Source of the DNA: Leifsonia shinshuensis
GTDB lineage: Bacteria > Actinomycetota > Actinomycetes > Actinomycetales > Microbacteriaceae
Assembly: GCF_013410375.1 (NCBI RefSeq)
Contig: NZ_JACCFL010000001.1
Coordinates: 1,240,001-1,304,000 of the forward strand
Direction of reading: 5' to 3'
DNA length: 64,000 nt
The notes below the pieces were generated by a model. It was not told where the DNA came from, searched no databases, and was given only the letters and a program-made list of their open reading frames with translations. Positions 41,133 through 49,143 of this stretch are shown here, one piece after another; the stretch's first letter is position 1; each line of letters begins with the position of its first letter. The translations under genes and the position numbers were made by a program.

Positions 41133-43349
41133 GTGCAGGAATCCGAGCTCGATCGTGAGCGCACCGTCGTTTCCGGCCTGTACGAGCGTCTCGACACGCT
41201 CCGGGCGGAGACGGAGGAGCGGCTGACGCGGGTGCGCCGGGAGAGCGTCGGGAGCAACCACCAGGCGCGCAGCGAACGCGACGCTTTCGCCCGGCTGTAC
41301 GAGGACCAGCTCGTCCAGCTCCGGGATGTGGACGCCCGGCTCGTGTTCGGGAGGCTGCTGCTGGAGGAGCCGGTCGACGGCACCGACCACCGCTACATCG
41401 GCCGCGTGGGTCTGCGCGATGACGACCAGCGCTCGCTGCTCGTGGACTGGCGCGCCCAGCAGGCGAGCGCCTTCTACCAGGCGACCGCGAACGAGCGGAT
41501 GGGCGTGCGCGCCCGCCGCCACCTGACCATGAACGGCCGCCAAGTGGTGCGGATCGACGACGAGGTCTTCGACGAGTCGCTGCTCGACGGCGACGCGTCC
41601 GGCGAGCACGTCCAGGGCGAGGGCGCGCTGCTGGCAGCCCTCACCGCGCAGCGCACCGGTCGCATGCACGACATCGTGGCGACCATCCAGGCCGAGCAGG
41701 ACCGCATCATCCGGTCCGACATCCGCGGCGCGCTGGTCGTGCAGGGCGGCCCCGGCACCGGCAAGACCGCCGTCGCGCTGCACCGCGCCGCCTACCTGCT
41801 GTACGCGAATCGGCAGCGGCTGAGCGCCTCCGGCGTGCTCGTCGTCGGTCCGTCATCCGCGTTCCTGCGCTACATCGAGGCCGTGCTCCCGTCGCTCGGC
41901 GAGACCGGCGTCGTCATGCAGACGCTCGGCGAGCTGTTCCCGGGCGTGGAGGCCTCCACCGAGGACGCGCCGGAGGCCGCCCGGCTGAAGGGCTCCATCC
42001 AGATGGCGCGGCTGCTGTCCCGCGCCGTCCGCTCCCGCCAGAAGGCGCCGACCGAGCCGCAGACCATCGTCGTCGACAACGAGCGGCTGGTGGTCCAGCC
42101 CGACCTCGTCCAGCGCGCGCTCGCCAAGGCGCAGCGCACCGGCAAGCCGCACAACGTCGCGCGCGTCACCTTCGTGAAGCAGGCTCTCGGGGAGCTGACC
42201 GACCAGCTGGCCGCCCAGCTCCGGGCCGGCGGCTCGACCATCGACGAGGCGGACCTCCGGGTGCTGCGGGAGGACCTGCGCACCTCGTACGACGTCCGCG
42301 TGCTGCTCAACACGGCCTGGCTGCCGCTCACCCCGCAGAAACTGCTGCAGGACTTGTACGCGCGTCCTGCGTGGCTGGCCGAGCTGACGCCGCGCTGGAC
42401 GCCGGCGCAGCGGGAGGCGCTGCTGCGCGACCGGACCGCGCCGTTCACGGTCTCCGACGTGCCGCTCCTGGACGAGGCCGCCGAGCTGCTCGGCGACTTC
42501 CCCGGCCGCGCCGACCCGGCCTCCCGCGAGCGCGAGCGGCAGCGCAAGCGCGACCTGGAGAACGCCCGCGCGGCGATCCGCAACATGGGCGTGCAGGGCC
42601 TGGTCAGCGCCGAGCAGCTCGCCGACGGTTTCGCCGAGCAGGAGGACCGCGGCACGACCGCCGAGCGCGCCCTCGCCGACCGGTCGTGGACCTACGGCCA
42701 CGTGGTCGTGGACGAGGCGCAGGAGCTGTCGGCGATGCAGTGGCGCGTGCTCGTGCGCCGCTGCCCGATGAAGTCGTTCACGATCGTGGGCGACATCGCC
42801 CAGGTGGCGTCGGCCGCCGGCGCGACCAGCTGGGACGAAGCGCTCAGCCCGTCGTTCAAGGACGCCTGGCGGCTGGAGGAGCTCACCGTCAACTACCGCA
42901 CGCCCGCGCAGATCACCCGCGAAGCGGAGCGCATCGCGACCGAGGCCGGGCTGCCGATCACGCCGACGCGCGCGGTCCGGGAAGGCGACTGGCCGATCCG
43001 GCGGGTGGCGGCGGACGCGGCGGGACTGCCGGCCGCGGTCGCGGAGGCGGTCGCGCACGACCGGTCCGTGGACGCGGAGGGCACGCTCGCCGTGATCGCG
43101 ACGTCCGCCGAGGTGGAGGCCGTGGCCGCGGAGGTGCGCGCGCGGTTCGGCGACGCGGCGGCCCGCGGGGCGGCCGGGCTGACACGCCCGATCTCGGTGC
43201 TCACCGGCTACGAGGCGAAGGGCCTGGAGTTCGACGCGGTCGTGCTGGCCGACCCGGCGGCGCTCGCCGCGGAGTCGGTGCGCGGCGCGGCGTCGCTGTA
43301 CGTGGCGATGACGCGGCCGACGCAGCGGCTGACGCTGGTGGAGGTGTAG
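41133..43349 (+). CDS. helD: HelD-type superfamily 1 ATPase (RNA polymerase recycling factor)
   Basis: A 738-residue UvrD-like protein. The N-terminal coiled-coil arm (ERTVVSGLYERLDTLRAETEERLTRVRRES) is the part that HelD inserts into the RNA polymerase secondary channel. Walker A GGPGTGKTA is at about 204-212, HVVVDEAQELSAMQWRVL is Walker B and VNYRTPAQI is motif IV-like; EAKGLEFDAV and YVAMTRPTQRL complete the fold. HelD frees stalled RNA polymerase from nucleic acid. GTG 41133 follows GGAAGG. Some relatives (HelR) give rifamycin tolerance; no rifampicin-associated element was recognised upstream. Confidence 0.9.
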   Translation: MQESELDRERTVVSGLYERLDTLRAETEERLTRVRRESVGSNHQARSERDAFARLYEDQLVQLRDVDARLVFGRLLLEEPVDGTDHRYIGRVGLRDDDQRSLLVDWRAQQASAFYQATANERMGVRARRHLTMNGRQVVRIDDEVFDESLLDGDASGEHVQGEGALLAALTAQRTGRMHDIVATIQAEQDRIIRSDIRGALVVQGGPGTGKTAVALHRAAYLLYANRQRLSASGVLVVGPSSAFLRYIEAVLPSLGETGVVMQTLGELFPGVEASTEDAPEAARLKGSIQMARLLSRAVRSRQKAPTEPQTIVVDNERLVVQPDLVQRALAKAQRTGKPHNVARVTFVKQALGELTDQLAAQLRAGGSTIDEADLRVLREDLRTSYDVRVLLNTAWLPLTPQKLLQDLYARPAWLAELTPRWTPAQREALLRDRTAPFTVSDVPLLDEAAELLGDFPGRADPASRERERQRKRDLENARAAIRNMGVQGLVSAEQLADGFAEQEDRGTTAERALADRSWTYGHVVVDEAQELSAMQWRVLVRRCPMKSFTIVGDIAQVASAAGATSWDEALSPSFKDAWRLEELTVNYRTPAQITREAERIATEAGLPITPTRAVREGDWPIRRVAADAAGLPAAVAEAVAHDRSVDAEGTLAVIATSAEVEAVAAEVRARFGDAAARGAAGLTRPISVLTGYEAKGLEFDAVVLADPAALAAESVRGAASLYVAMTRPTQRLTLVEV

Positions 43350-43408
43350 GCGCTCGGTAATACATTCATTTCTGGATGTAGCCCGAACATTATCTGTATG
43401 CTCGGGGA

Positions 43409-43957
43409 ATGAGTGCGCAGGAGCTCAGGGGAGCGGATGGCGAGCCTGCGGGTGCGCCGATTCGATTGGTCGCGTTCGACGCGGCATTCGACCGCTCGGT
43501 CTTCGACTGTGGCGAGCAAGCCGTGAATGACTGGTTCCGCCGGCAGGCGGGGCAGTCGCACCGCTCGAACAACGCGCGGACGGTCCTGGCGGTCCAGGGC
43601 TTTGCCGTCGTGGGCTTCTATGCGTCCCGGGTAGGGACGATGGAGAGAGGCGAAGTCGCAGAAGCTTTCGGGGGAGGGCGCGGTCGATATCCGATGCCCG
43701 CGATCCTCCTTGCCCAACTGGGAGTCGACGTACGATCGCAAGGTCGTGGGCTGGGTGCGAGGTTGCTTGTCCATGCGCTGGAGAGCTTCCTTGCCGTCGC
43801 CGACAAAGTCGGTGTCGAGGTGATCTTGGTGGATGCGCTCACGCCGGAGTTGTGCGCCTTCTACCGGAAGATGGGCTTTCGATCGCTAGAGGATCGGCAC
43901 CTTCGGATGTTCATGCCGGTGAAGGTGCTGAGGGCGACTTTCAACGCATCGAGCTGA
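43409..43957 (+). CDS. GNAT acetyltransferase, TacT-like toxin
   Basis: A 182-residue GNAT protein. FDCGEQAVNDWFRRQAGQSHRSNNARTVLAV is the typical N-terminal stretch of TacT/AtaT-type toxins, ILLAQLGVDVRSQGRGLGARLLVHAL holds the acetyl-CoA loop (QGRGLGA), and LCAFYRKMGFRSL has the conserved Tyr. Such toxins acetylate aminoacyl-tRNA and stop translation. The antitoxin gene follows 54 bp later, which is the reverse of the usual order. The upstream DNA (43360-43400) is AT-rich with a repeat TACATTC/GGATGTA. DNA here is lower in GC than its neighbours, suggesting transfer. Confidence 0.85.
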   Translation: MSAQELRGADGEPAGAPIRLVAFDAAFDRSVFDCGEQAVNDWFRRQAGQSHRSNNARTVLAVQGFAVVGFYASRVGTMERGEVAEAFGGGRGRYPMPAILLAQLGVDVRSQGRGLGARLLVHALESFLAVADKVGVEVILVDALTPELCAFYRKMGFRSLEDRHLRMFMPVKVLRATFNASS

Positions 43958-43983
43958 GGGAATCCATCAGACGGGTGCACCCC

Positions 43984-44005
43984 GTACGTACATCGTGTGT
44001 ACACT
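43984..44005 (+). promoter_or_regulatory. Promoter/operator of the DUF1778 antitoxin gene
   Basis: Two 8-bp palindromes, GTACGTAC (43984-43991) and GTGTACAC (43997-44004), are centred 13 bp apart. The second overlaps TACACT (44000-44005), a -10 box placed 6 nt before ATG 44012. The ribbon-helix-helix antitoxin probably binds here. Confidence 0.55.
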
Positions 44006-44011
44006 GAACCC

Positions 44012-44305
44012 ATGACCGCACTCGCCCCCGCCAAGACCGAGCGGCTCAACCTCCGATTGAGCGCAGAAGCGCGCGACACCCTCCGCGCCGCGGCCGAGCT
44101 GGCGCAGCAGGATCTGACGTCGTTCATTCTCGGGCCGGCACTGCAGAACGCCCGCGACATCCTGCTTCAGGACGCGCTGATCAAGCTCACTCCGGCGGAG
44201 GCCCTTCAGGTCGAGCGTGCGCTCGACGAGCCGGCGGTCGCGTCGAAGCCCCTGGCCGATCTCATCACGCGGGTTCGCGCGACCCGCGAGGCGACGGAGG
44301 CCTGA
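44012..44305 (+). CDS. DUF1778 ribbon-helix-helix antitoxin (TacA-like)
   Basis: A 97-residue protein with the DUF1778 opening TERLNLRLSAEARDTLRAAAELAQQDLTSFIL (ribbon-helix-helix, about 9-42), then LTPAEALQVERALDEP and a helical tail that in this family wraps the GNAT toxin. ATG 44012 is 6 nt after TACACT, so it is likely leaderless and independently expressed. It follows the toxin gene instead of preceding it. It is expected to neutralise the GNAT protein and repress its own promoter. Confidence 0.85.
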   Translation: MTALAPAKTERLNLRLSAEARDTLRAAAELAQQDLTSFILGPALQNARDILLQDALIKLTPAEALQVERALDEPAVASKPLADLITRVRATREATEA

Positions 44306-44308
44306 GCC

Positions 44309-44989
44309 TCACTCCCCGCCGTACCGCTCCCCGACCGGCACCTCCACGCCCAGCGTGTTGCCCGCCTGCGCGAGCGGGCACGCCCAGGCGGGGTCGTAGG
44401 CGCAGGACGGGTTGTAGGCGAAGTTGAAGTCGAGGACGATCGTCGTCTCGTCGTCCGCCGTCATCCCGAGGTCGGCGCCTTTGATCGTGTCGATCAGGTA
44501 GCGGCCGCCGCCGTAGGTGCCGCCGCGGCGGCCGGCGAGGGCGTCCTTGACCGGGACGAACAGCCCGCCGCCGTAGGAGGTCAGCCGCCAGACGTCGAGC
44601 GACCCGGCCAGCGGGACGTGGACCGCGCCGAGCAGCTCGAACGGGACCACGCCGTCCGTGCCGGTCTCGACGTCCATGAGCACCTCCTCCGCGGCCGGGT
44701 GGATCGGCAGCTCGAAGCGCCAGTCCGGGTCGTAGGGCGGCACCGGCAGGCCGGTGAAGCGGTCGCGGTCCTCGTCCAGGAGCGGGGAGGCCGGGTGCGA
44801 CGAGAAGAGGTCGTTGCGGCAGGAGATCCAGTGCGCGTGGGCGGCGGCCGGGTCGGACGCGGCGATCCGGCGCACCGAGGCGTACAGCGCGAAGACGCTG
44901 CGGCGCCAGTCCGCGGTCTGCACGGCGGTGGCGGCGCGGCCGCGACCGGGGGCGACCTCGGGGGAGGGCTCGGGGGTGATCGTGCTCAT
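44309..44989 (-). CDS. DUF1684 family protein
   Basis: A 226-residue protein with the DUF1684 pattern: DDRDRFTGLPVPPYDPDWRFEL-like region (about 66-90), GGGLFVPVKDALAGRRGGTYGGGRYLIDTIKG, and LDFNFAYNPSCAYDPAWACPLAQAGNTL near the C-terminus, where the Cys and Pro residues are conserved. The start ATG 44989 overlaps the stop of the upstream gene (ATGA). It is cytoplasmic; the family's function is not established. Confidence 0.88.
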   Translation of the reverse strand: MSTITPEPSPEVAPGRGRAATAVQTADWRRSVFALYASVRRIAASDPAAAHAHWISCRNDLFSSHPASPLLDEDRDRFTGLPVPPYDPDWRFELPIHPAAEEVLMDVETGTDGVVPFELLGAVHVPLAGSLDVWRLTSYGGGLFVPVKDALAGRRGGTYGGGRYLIDTIKGADLGMTADDETTIVLDFNFAYNPSCAYDPAWACPLAQAGNTLGVEVPVGERYGGE

Positions 44990-45537
44990 GCTGCTGCCTC
45001 CGTCGTGGCTGGGTCCGGTTCGGGCGTGGGGGGATCGTATGCCCAGGTGGGCGCCAGGCGCCGCAGGCGCAGCCCGCGCCACTGCCAGAACGCCCACAAT
45101 CCGTACCAGGCGAGCGGCGTCACGACGCCGGCCCGCACCACCAGCCGGTCGCGGTACAGGGTGCGCAGGCGGCCGTCCGGGCCGGGGCCGGCGGGGTCGG
45201 GGGCGATGGCCATCCGGTGGTCGAGGTGCGGGATCGCGGACAGCACGCCGCCCACACCGCCGCCACTGTCGCGGAGGATGCGGGTGGACCGCTCGCGCGG
45301 GTCCGTCGAGCGCAGCGTGTCGAGGCGGATGGCCTGCGTCCCGACCGTGAACGCGCCGAGGGCGCGGACGCTCACCCGGTGTTCCGCGTCGTCCCACACG
45401 GTCGGGAAGCCGGCGGGCTCGTCCGACCGGAAGTCCACCCACGGCAGCGCCACCTCGCGGAAGGCCGTCGGGCTCTGCAGGGCGCGCCAGGCCGCGTCCG
45501 GGTCGCAGTCGAGGATGAGCTTCAGGAGGACTCTCAC
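44986..45537 (-). CDS. SRPBCC-like (polyketide cyclase/START fold) protein
   Basis: A protein of about 183 residues: VRVLLKLILDCDPDAAWRALQSPTAFREVALPW is a typical SRPBCC beginning and VRALGAFTVGTQAIRLDT the central sheet. A hydrophobic Trp-rich helix (TPLAWYGLWAFWQWRGLRLRRLAP) lies near the C-terminus. GTG 45537 is the likely start; GTG 45552 is also possible. It is translationally coupled to the DUF1684 gene. The ligand is unknown. Confidence 0.65.
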   Translation of the reverse strand: MRVLLKLILDCDPDAAWRALQSPTAFREVALPWVDFRSDEPAGFPTVWDDAEHRVSVRALGAFTVGTQAIRLDTLRSTDPRERSTRILRDSGGGVGGVLSAIPHLDHRMAIAPDPAGPGPDGRLRTLYRDRLVVRAGVVTPLAWYGLWAFWQWRGLRLRRLAPTWAYDPPTPEPDPATTEAAA

Positions 45538-45612
45538 GCACCCCAGTGTCACGCATCCTCCGCGCCGGGGGCAGTCATTCTCGGCGCACTCCCGGACGCC
45601 CGTCCCGGCCCG

Positions 45613-46929
45613 TCACCCGCCCGCGGCCTCCCGCGCCCGCGCCAGCAGGAGTGCCCGCTCCCGCTCGTTCCCGGTCATCGCGGCCGCCCGCCGGAACTCC
45701 TCCTCCGCCTCCACGGTCCGCCCCAGCTTGAGCAGGAAGTCGGCCCGGACCGACGGCAGAAGATGGTACGACGCCAGCTCGCCCGAGTCCACGAGCCGAT
45801 CCACGACGTCCAGCCCGGCCTCCGGGCCGAACGCTATCGCCAGGGCGACCGCGCGGTTGAGCTCCACGACCGCCGACGGCTGGAGGGCGGCGAGCGCTCC
45901 ATACAGGGCCACGATCTCCTCCCAGTCGGTGTCCTCCGGCGCGGGCGCGGTCGCATGGCAGGCGGCGATCGCGGCCTGCAGCGCGTAGGGACCCCGGCCG
46001 CGCGGGCCCACCAGCCGGTCGGCGCGGGCGAGGGCGGCGACCCCGCGGCCGATGAGGATGCGGTCCCAGCGGGTGCGGTCCTGGTCCTGCAGCAGGATGG
46101 GCTCCCCATCGGCGGTGGCGCGCGCCGGGAGGCGGGAGGCCTGGAACTCCATCAGCGCGACCAGTCCGTGCACCTCCGGCTCGCGCGGGGTGAGCTCGGC
46201 GAGCACCCGGCCGAGCCGCAGCGCCTCCTGGCAGAGGTCGGGGCGCATCCAGTCGTCGCCCGCGGTGGCGGAGTAGCCCTCGTTGAAGATCAGGTAGACG
46301 ACCTCCAGCACCGACGCCAGCCGCTCGGGGTACTCCGCGCGGTCCGGCACCTCGAAGGGGACGTGCGCCGCGCTCAGGGTGCGCTTGGCGCGCACGATGC
46401 GCTGCGCGATCGTCGGGACGGGAACCAGGAACGCGCGCGCGATCTCCTCGGTGGTGAGCCCGCCGAGCAGCTTGAGCGTCAGGGCGACCCGGGCGGAGGG
46501 GGCGAGCACGGGGTGGCAGGCGACGAACACGAGCCGCAGCAGATCGTCCTGGATCTCCTCCGCGACGGCCGAGGCCGGGTCGTCGTCCTGCTGCTGCTCC
46601 AGGTCGCGGGCGAGGGCGGCGTAGCGCTCGTCCAGGCGCTCGCGGCGGCGCCAGCCGTCGATCGCCCTGCGCTTGGCGACCGTGGTCAGCCAGGCGCCGG
46701 GGTTGCGCGGGATGCCGGCCTCCGGCCACTGCTCGAGCGCGGCGACGAGGGCGTCCTGCGCGAGCTCCTCGGCGAGGCCGACGTCGCCCGTCCAGCGGGC
46801 GAGACCGGCGACGAGGCGCCCGGACTCGATGCGCCACACGGCGTCGACGGCTGCCGCGGCCTCGTCGGCCGCTGTCTTCTCGTCGGCCGTGCGCTCCCCG
46901 TCCACCACGACCGCACCTCCCGCGCTCAC
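45613..46929 (-). CDS. ECF42-type RNA polymerase sigma factor with C-terminal TPR-like domain
   Basis: A 438-residue protein. Sigma region 2 is about 28-100 (RLVAGLARWTGDVGLAEELAQDALVAALEQWPEAGIPRNPGAWL) and region 4 about 125-190 (LTLKLLGGLTTEEIARAFLVPVPTIAQRIVRAKRTL). The rest is a helical extension (YLIFNEGYSATAGDDWMRPDLCQEA through VVELNRAVALAIAFGPEAGL), the DUF6596/TPR-like region of ECF42. There is no anti-sigma gene, as usual for this group; the extension is thought to control activity. GTG 46929 overlaps the YCII stop (GTGA). Confidence 0.9.
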   Translation of the reverse strand: MSAGGAVVVDGERTADEKTAADEAAAAVDAVWRIESGRLVAGLARWTGDVGLAEELAQDALVAALEQWPEAGIPRNPGAWLTTVAKRRAIDGWRRRERLDERYAALARDLEQQQDDDPASAVAEEIQDDLLRLVFVACHPVLAPSARVALTLKLLGGLTTEEIARAFLVPVPTIAQRIVRAKRTLSAAHVPFEVPDRAEYPERLASVLEVVYLIFNEGYSATAGDDWMRPDLCQEALRLGRVLAELTPREPEVHGLVALMEFQASRLPARATADGEPILLQDQDRTRWDRILIGRGVAALARADRLVGPRGRGPYALQAAIAACHATAPAPEDTDWEEIVALYGALAALQPSAVVELNRAVALAIAFGPEAGLDVVDRLVDSGELASYHLLPSVRADFLLKLGRTVEAEEEFRRAAAMTGNERERALLLARAREAAGG

Positions 46930-47246
46930 GCCTCCGCCGCGCCCGTCACGATGCGGCGCACCTCGACTCTGCCACGACCGAGCGGCACGCGTCGCGCCCA
47001 TTCCACGGCCTCGGCCCGGTCGGCGGCCTGGACGATCCACAGCGCGGCGGGACGCACGGCCGAGATCGGCAGCAGGTCGGCGTTCGTGCGCGGACCGTCG
47101 ACCGCGAGCTGGAGGTGCGCGCCGTCCTCCGCGGCGAGGAGTTCGCCGGCGAGCAGCACCCCGGCGCGGATCAGGTCGGCGGTGTAGCGCTGGAGGTCGC
47201 CGGCGGGCGCGGGGCCGTCCGTGCTGAGCAGGAGGAGGTAGCGCAT
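46926..47246 (-). CDS. YCII-related (DGPF) protein
   Basis: A 106-residue YCII-fold protein: MRYLLLLSTDGPAP, then LIRAGVLLAGELLAAEDGAHLQL and AALWIVQAADRAEAVEWARRVP. Genes of this family are regularly found next to ECF42 sigma factors and are among their targets. GGAAGGA precedes ATG 47246. It is the first gene of the unit, and an ECF42-like promoter lies upstream. Confidence 0.9.
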   Translation of the reverse strand: MRYLLLLSTDGPAPAGDLQRYTADLIRAGVLLAGELLAAEDGAHLQLAVDGPRTNADLLPISAVRPAALWIVQAADRAEAVEWARRVPLGRGRVEVRRIVTGAAEA

Positions 47247-47288
47247 CCGTCGTCCTTCCGTCGGGGCCGCTGGTGGGGCACTCGTAGA

Positions 47289-47318
47289 GACGTCGAGCCG
47301 CGCGGGCCGGTTTCGACA
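47289..47318 (-). promoter_or_regulatory. Candidate ECF42-dependent promoter for YCII-sigma operon
   Basis: Read leftward, TGTCGA (47318-47313), the -35 element reported for ECF42 sigma factors, is followed after 17 nt by CGACGTC (47295-47289). The YCII start codon is 43 nt downstream. This suggests the sigma factor drives its own operon. Confidence 0.6.
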
Positions 47319-47387
47319 GCACGGCCGCAACGGAAGCGCGCAGCCGGTCGCGCCCGCGATGTCGGACGCGTGCGCTAGAACGGGAGC

Positions 47388-47924
47388 ATGGCGATCCGCT
47401 ACTGGCTGGGCGTGGTGCACCACGATCACGTGCTCCGCGGCGTCGCGGGCGGCTTCGCCCAGGTCAACCACGGCGCCCGCGCGCCGCTGGAGCGCATGGG
47501 GCCGTCGGACGGGTTCGTCTTCTACTCGCCGCGCGAGTCCTTCGACGGTGAGCCGCTCAAGCAGTTCACCGCGGTCGGGAGGCTGGCCGACGCGGAGGTC
47601 TTCCAGGCGACCCAGGGCCCGCAGATGCGCGGGCCGGCCGGCGACTTCCTGCCCTGGCGCCGGCGCGTCGACTGGGACCACGACGCGGTCGCCACGCCCA
47701 TCCGGCCGTTGCTCCCGTCCCTCGACTTCACCCGGGACAAGCGCGACTGGGGCTACCAGCTGCGCGCCGGGCTGATCGAGCTGACCCGGCACGACTTCGA
47801 GCTCATCCGCGATCAGCTGCGGCACACGCCGGGGGAGCAGCGGCCCTCCACGGCGCGCCGCGCGGACGGCTCCCGTCACCCCGCGCAACACGCGACGACC
47901 GCCTTCGCCGCCGGGCTACGCTGA
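47388..47924 (+). CDS. EVE-domain protein (UPF0310)
   Basis: A 178-residue protein matching the EVE (PUA-like) fold: YWLGVVHHDHVLRGVAGGFAQVNHG, then FVFYSPRESFDGEPLKQFTAVGRLADAEVF and the WRRRVDWD region. EVE domains bind modified bases in RNA or DNA. The N-terminal 150 residues cover the domain; the tail is disordered. A GGGAG sits directly before the ATG. Confidence 0.88.
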   Translation: MAIRYWLGVVHHDHVLRGVAGGFAQVNHGARAPLERMGPSDGFVFYSPRESFDGEPLKQFTAVGRLADAEVFQATQGPQMRGPAGDFLPWRRRVDWDHDAVATPIRPLLPSLDFTRDKRDWGYQLRAGLIELTRHDFELIRDQLRHTPGEQRPSTARRADGSRHPAQHATTAFAAGLR

Positions 47925-47928
47925 GCCG

Positions 47929-48498
47929 GTGAGCTCGCAGACCGACCCCTCCACCGTCCCCGCCGCCCACCGCCAGGCCAAGTACCAGGTGCGCTTCGAC
48001 TGGGCCGTGGAGGGAGCGGCCGCGGTCGCGGCCGACGCCGACGTGATCGTCTGGGTGGACGTGCTCGACGACCAACCCGGCGCCGACGCCGCCGAACTCC
48101 CGGGGACCGGCGCGGTCGTCGCCGCGGGGCTCAGCGACGCCGCCGCGGTCGCGCAGTGGATCCTCGACGAGCAGGTGCGCCTCGGCCGGCGCGCGATGAT
48201 CGCCCTCGTCGCCGCGGGCGGGACGTCGGCCTCCGGCGGCACCCGGTTCGCGGTGGAGGACCTCCTGGCCGCCGGAGCCGTCGTCGACGCCCTCGCGACG
48301 CTCGGGATCGACTACAGCTCACCGGAGGCCGCGGCCGCCTGCGCGGCCTTCACCGGCCTGCGCGGAGCGGTGGCGCACCTGCTGACCGCGTCGGTCTCCG
48401 GGCAGGAGCGGATCGCCGCCGGCGCCGACGCCGCGGCGCTCGCGGCCTCGGGAAAGCTCGGCACGGTCTCCGAGGTCCGGGTCCTGCGAGCCGCCTGA
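47929..48498 (+). CDS. ComB-like 2-phosphosulfolactate phosphatase-family protein
   Basis: A 189-residue protein with ComB-like segments: YQVRFDWAVEGAAAVAADADVIVWVDVLDDQ, AVVAAGLSDAAAVAQWI, and GGTRFAVEDLLAAGAVVDALATLGIDYSSPEAAAACAAF. It is shorter than the usual 230 or so, and no coenzyme M pathway is present, so the true substrate is unclear. GTG 47929 lies 6 nt after TACGCT (47917-47922), so it is leaderless. Confidence 0.75.
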   Translation: MSSQTDPSTVPAAHRQAKYQVRFDWAVEGAAAVAADADVIVWVDVLDDQPGADAAELPGTGAVVAAGLSDAAAVAQWILDEQVRLGRRAMIALVAAGGTSASGGTRFAVEDLLAAGAVVDALATLGIDYSSPEAAAACAAFTGLRGAVAHLLTASVSGQERIAAGADAAALAASGKLGTVSEVRVLRAA

Positions 48499-48574
48499 GC
48501 GGTCGGTATGAAGTCCCGGCCACCGGAATGATCGGGTGGAACCGGGTGTTCACTGCCACCAGGAGGTTGCATTC

Positions 48575-48877
48575 ATGAAAGCAATTCTGAACGACACCGT
48601 CATCGCCGAGGCCCCGACCGAGGACCTCATCCGCATCGAGGGCAACTGGTACTTCCCCCCGCAGAGCGTCAACTCCGAGTACCTGGTGGAGTCCGCCACG
48701 CCGTACACGTGTCCGTGGAAGGGCGAGTGCCAGTACTTCTCCGTCAAGGACGGCGACACGGTGCTGCAGGACCGTGCCTGGAGCTACCCGACGCCGTACC
48801 CGAGCTCGTTCGACCGGGTCGGCAAGGACTACAGCGACTACGTCGCGTTCTGGAAGGACGTGCGCGTCGTCGACTGA
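48575..48877 (+). CDS. DUF427 family protein
   Basis: A 100-residue DUF427 protein: MKAILNDTVIAEAPTEDLIRIEGNWYFPPQSV, VESATPYTCPWKGECQYFSV and AWSYPTPYPS. The Cys-Pro-Trp-Lys-Gly motif is characteristic. A strong AGGAGG precedes ATG 48575. The family's function is not established. A clean terminator follows. Confidence 0.92.
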   Translation: MKAILNDTVIAEAPTEDLIRIEGNWYFPPQSVNSEYLVESATPYTCPWKGECQYFSVKDGDTVLQDRAWSYPTPYPSSFDRVGKDYSDYVAFWKDVRVVD

Positions 48878-48890
48878 CGGGCGATGATTC

Positions 48891-48923
48891 ACGAAGGGCG
48901 GTCCGCCGAGGGCCGCCCTTCGT
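48891..48923. terminator. Hairpin terminator after the DUF427 gene
   Basis: An 11-bp perfect stem (ACGAAGGGCGG with its complement) closes an 11-nt loop, 13 bp after the stop codon. Confidence 0.75.
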
Positions 48924-48991
48924 CGTGTGCGGGCGCTTTTCGGCGGGTGCGGGCGTGTCCGCTCTTTGGGGGACTGTCCCTCGAAAACGGG

Positions 48992-49072
48992 GTACAGATG
49001 TACTTCCTACCGAACGGTCGGAATCGGTAGAAAGGTAGTGCGAGAGAACCTCCCGGAACCCGAACCGGGAGG
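48992..49072 (+). promoter_or_regulatory. Repeat-rich, structured leader upstream of the giant surface protein
   Basis: The stretch holds GTAC-agat-GTAC (48992-49003), CTACCGA-N10-TCGGTAG (49007-49030) and the hairpin CCTCCCGG-N8-CCGGGAGG (49049-49072), ahead of the long gene. Operators or a structured leader are both possible; no known riboswitch was recognised. Confidence 0.35.
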
Positions 49073-49143
49073 CGCGCGAGGGCTACCCGAGCCCGTCCTT
49101 CGGCGCGCGAACCCGAGCTCCCGCATACCCGAAACCGAGCGCC

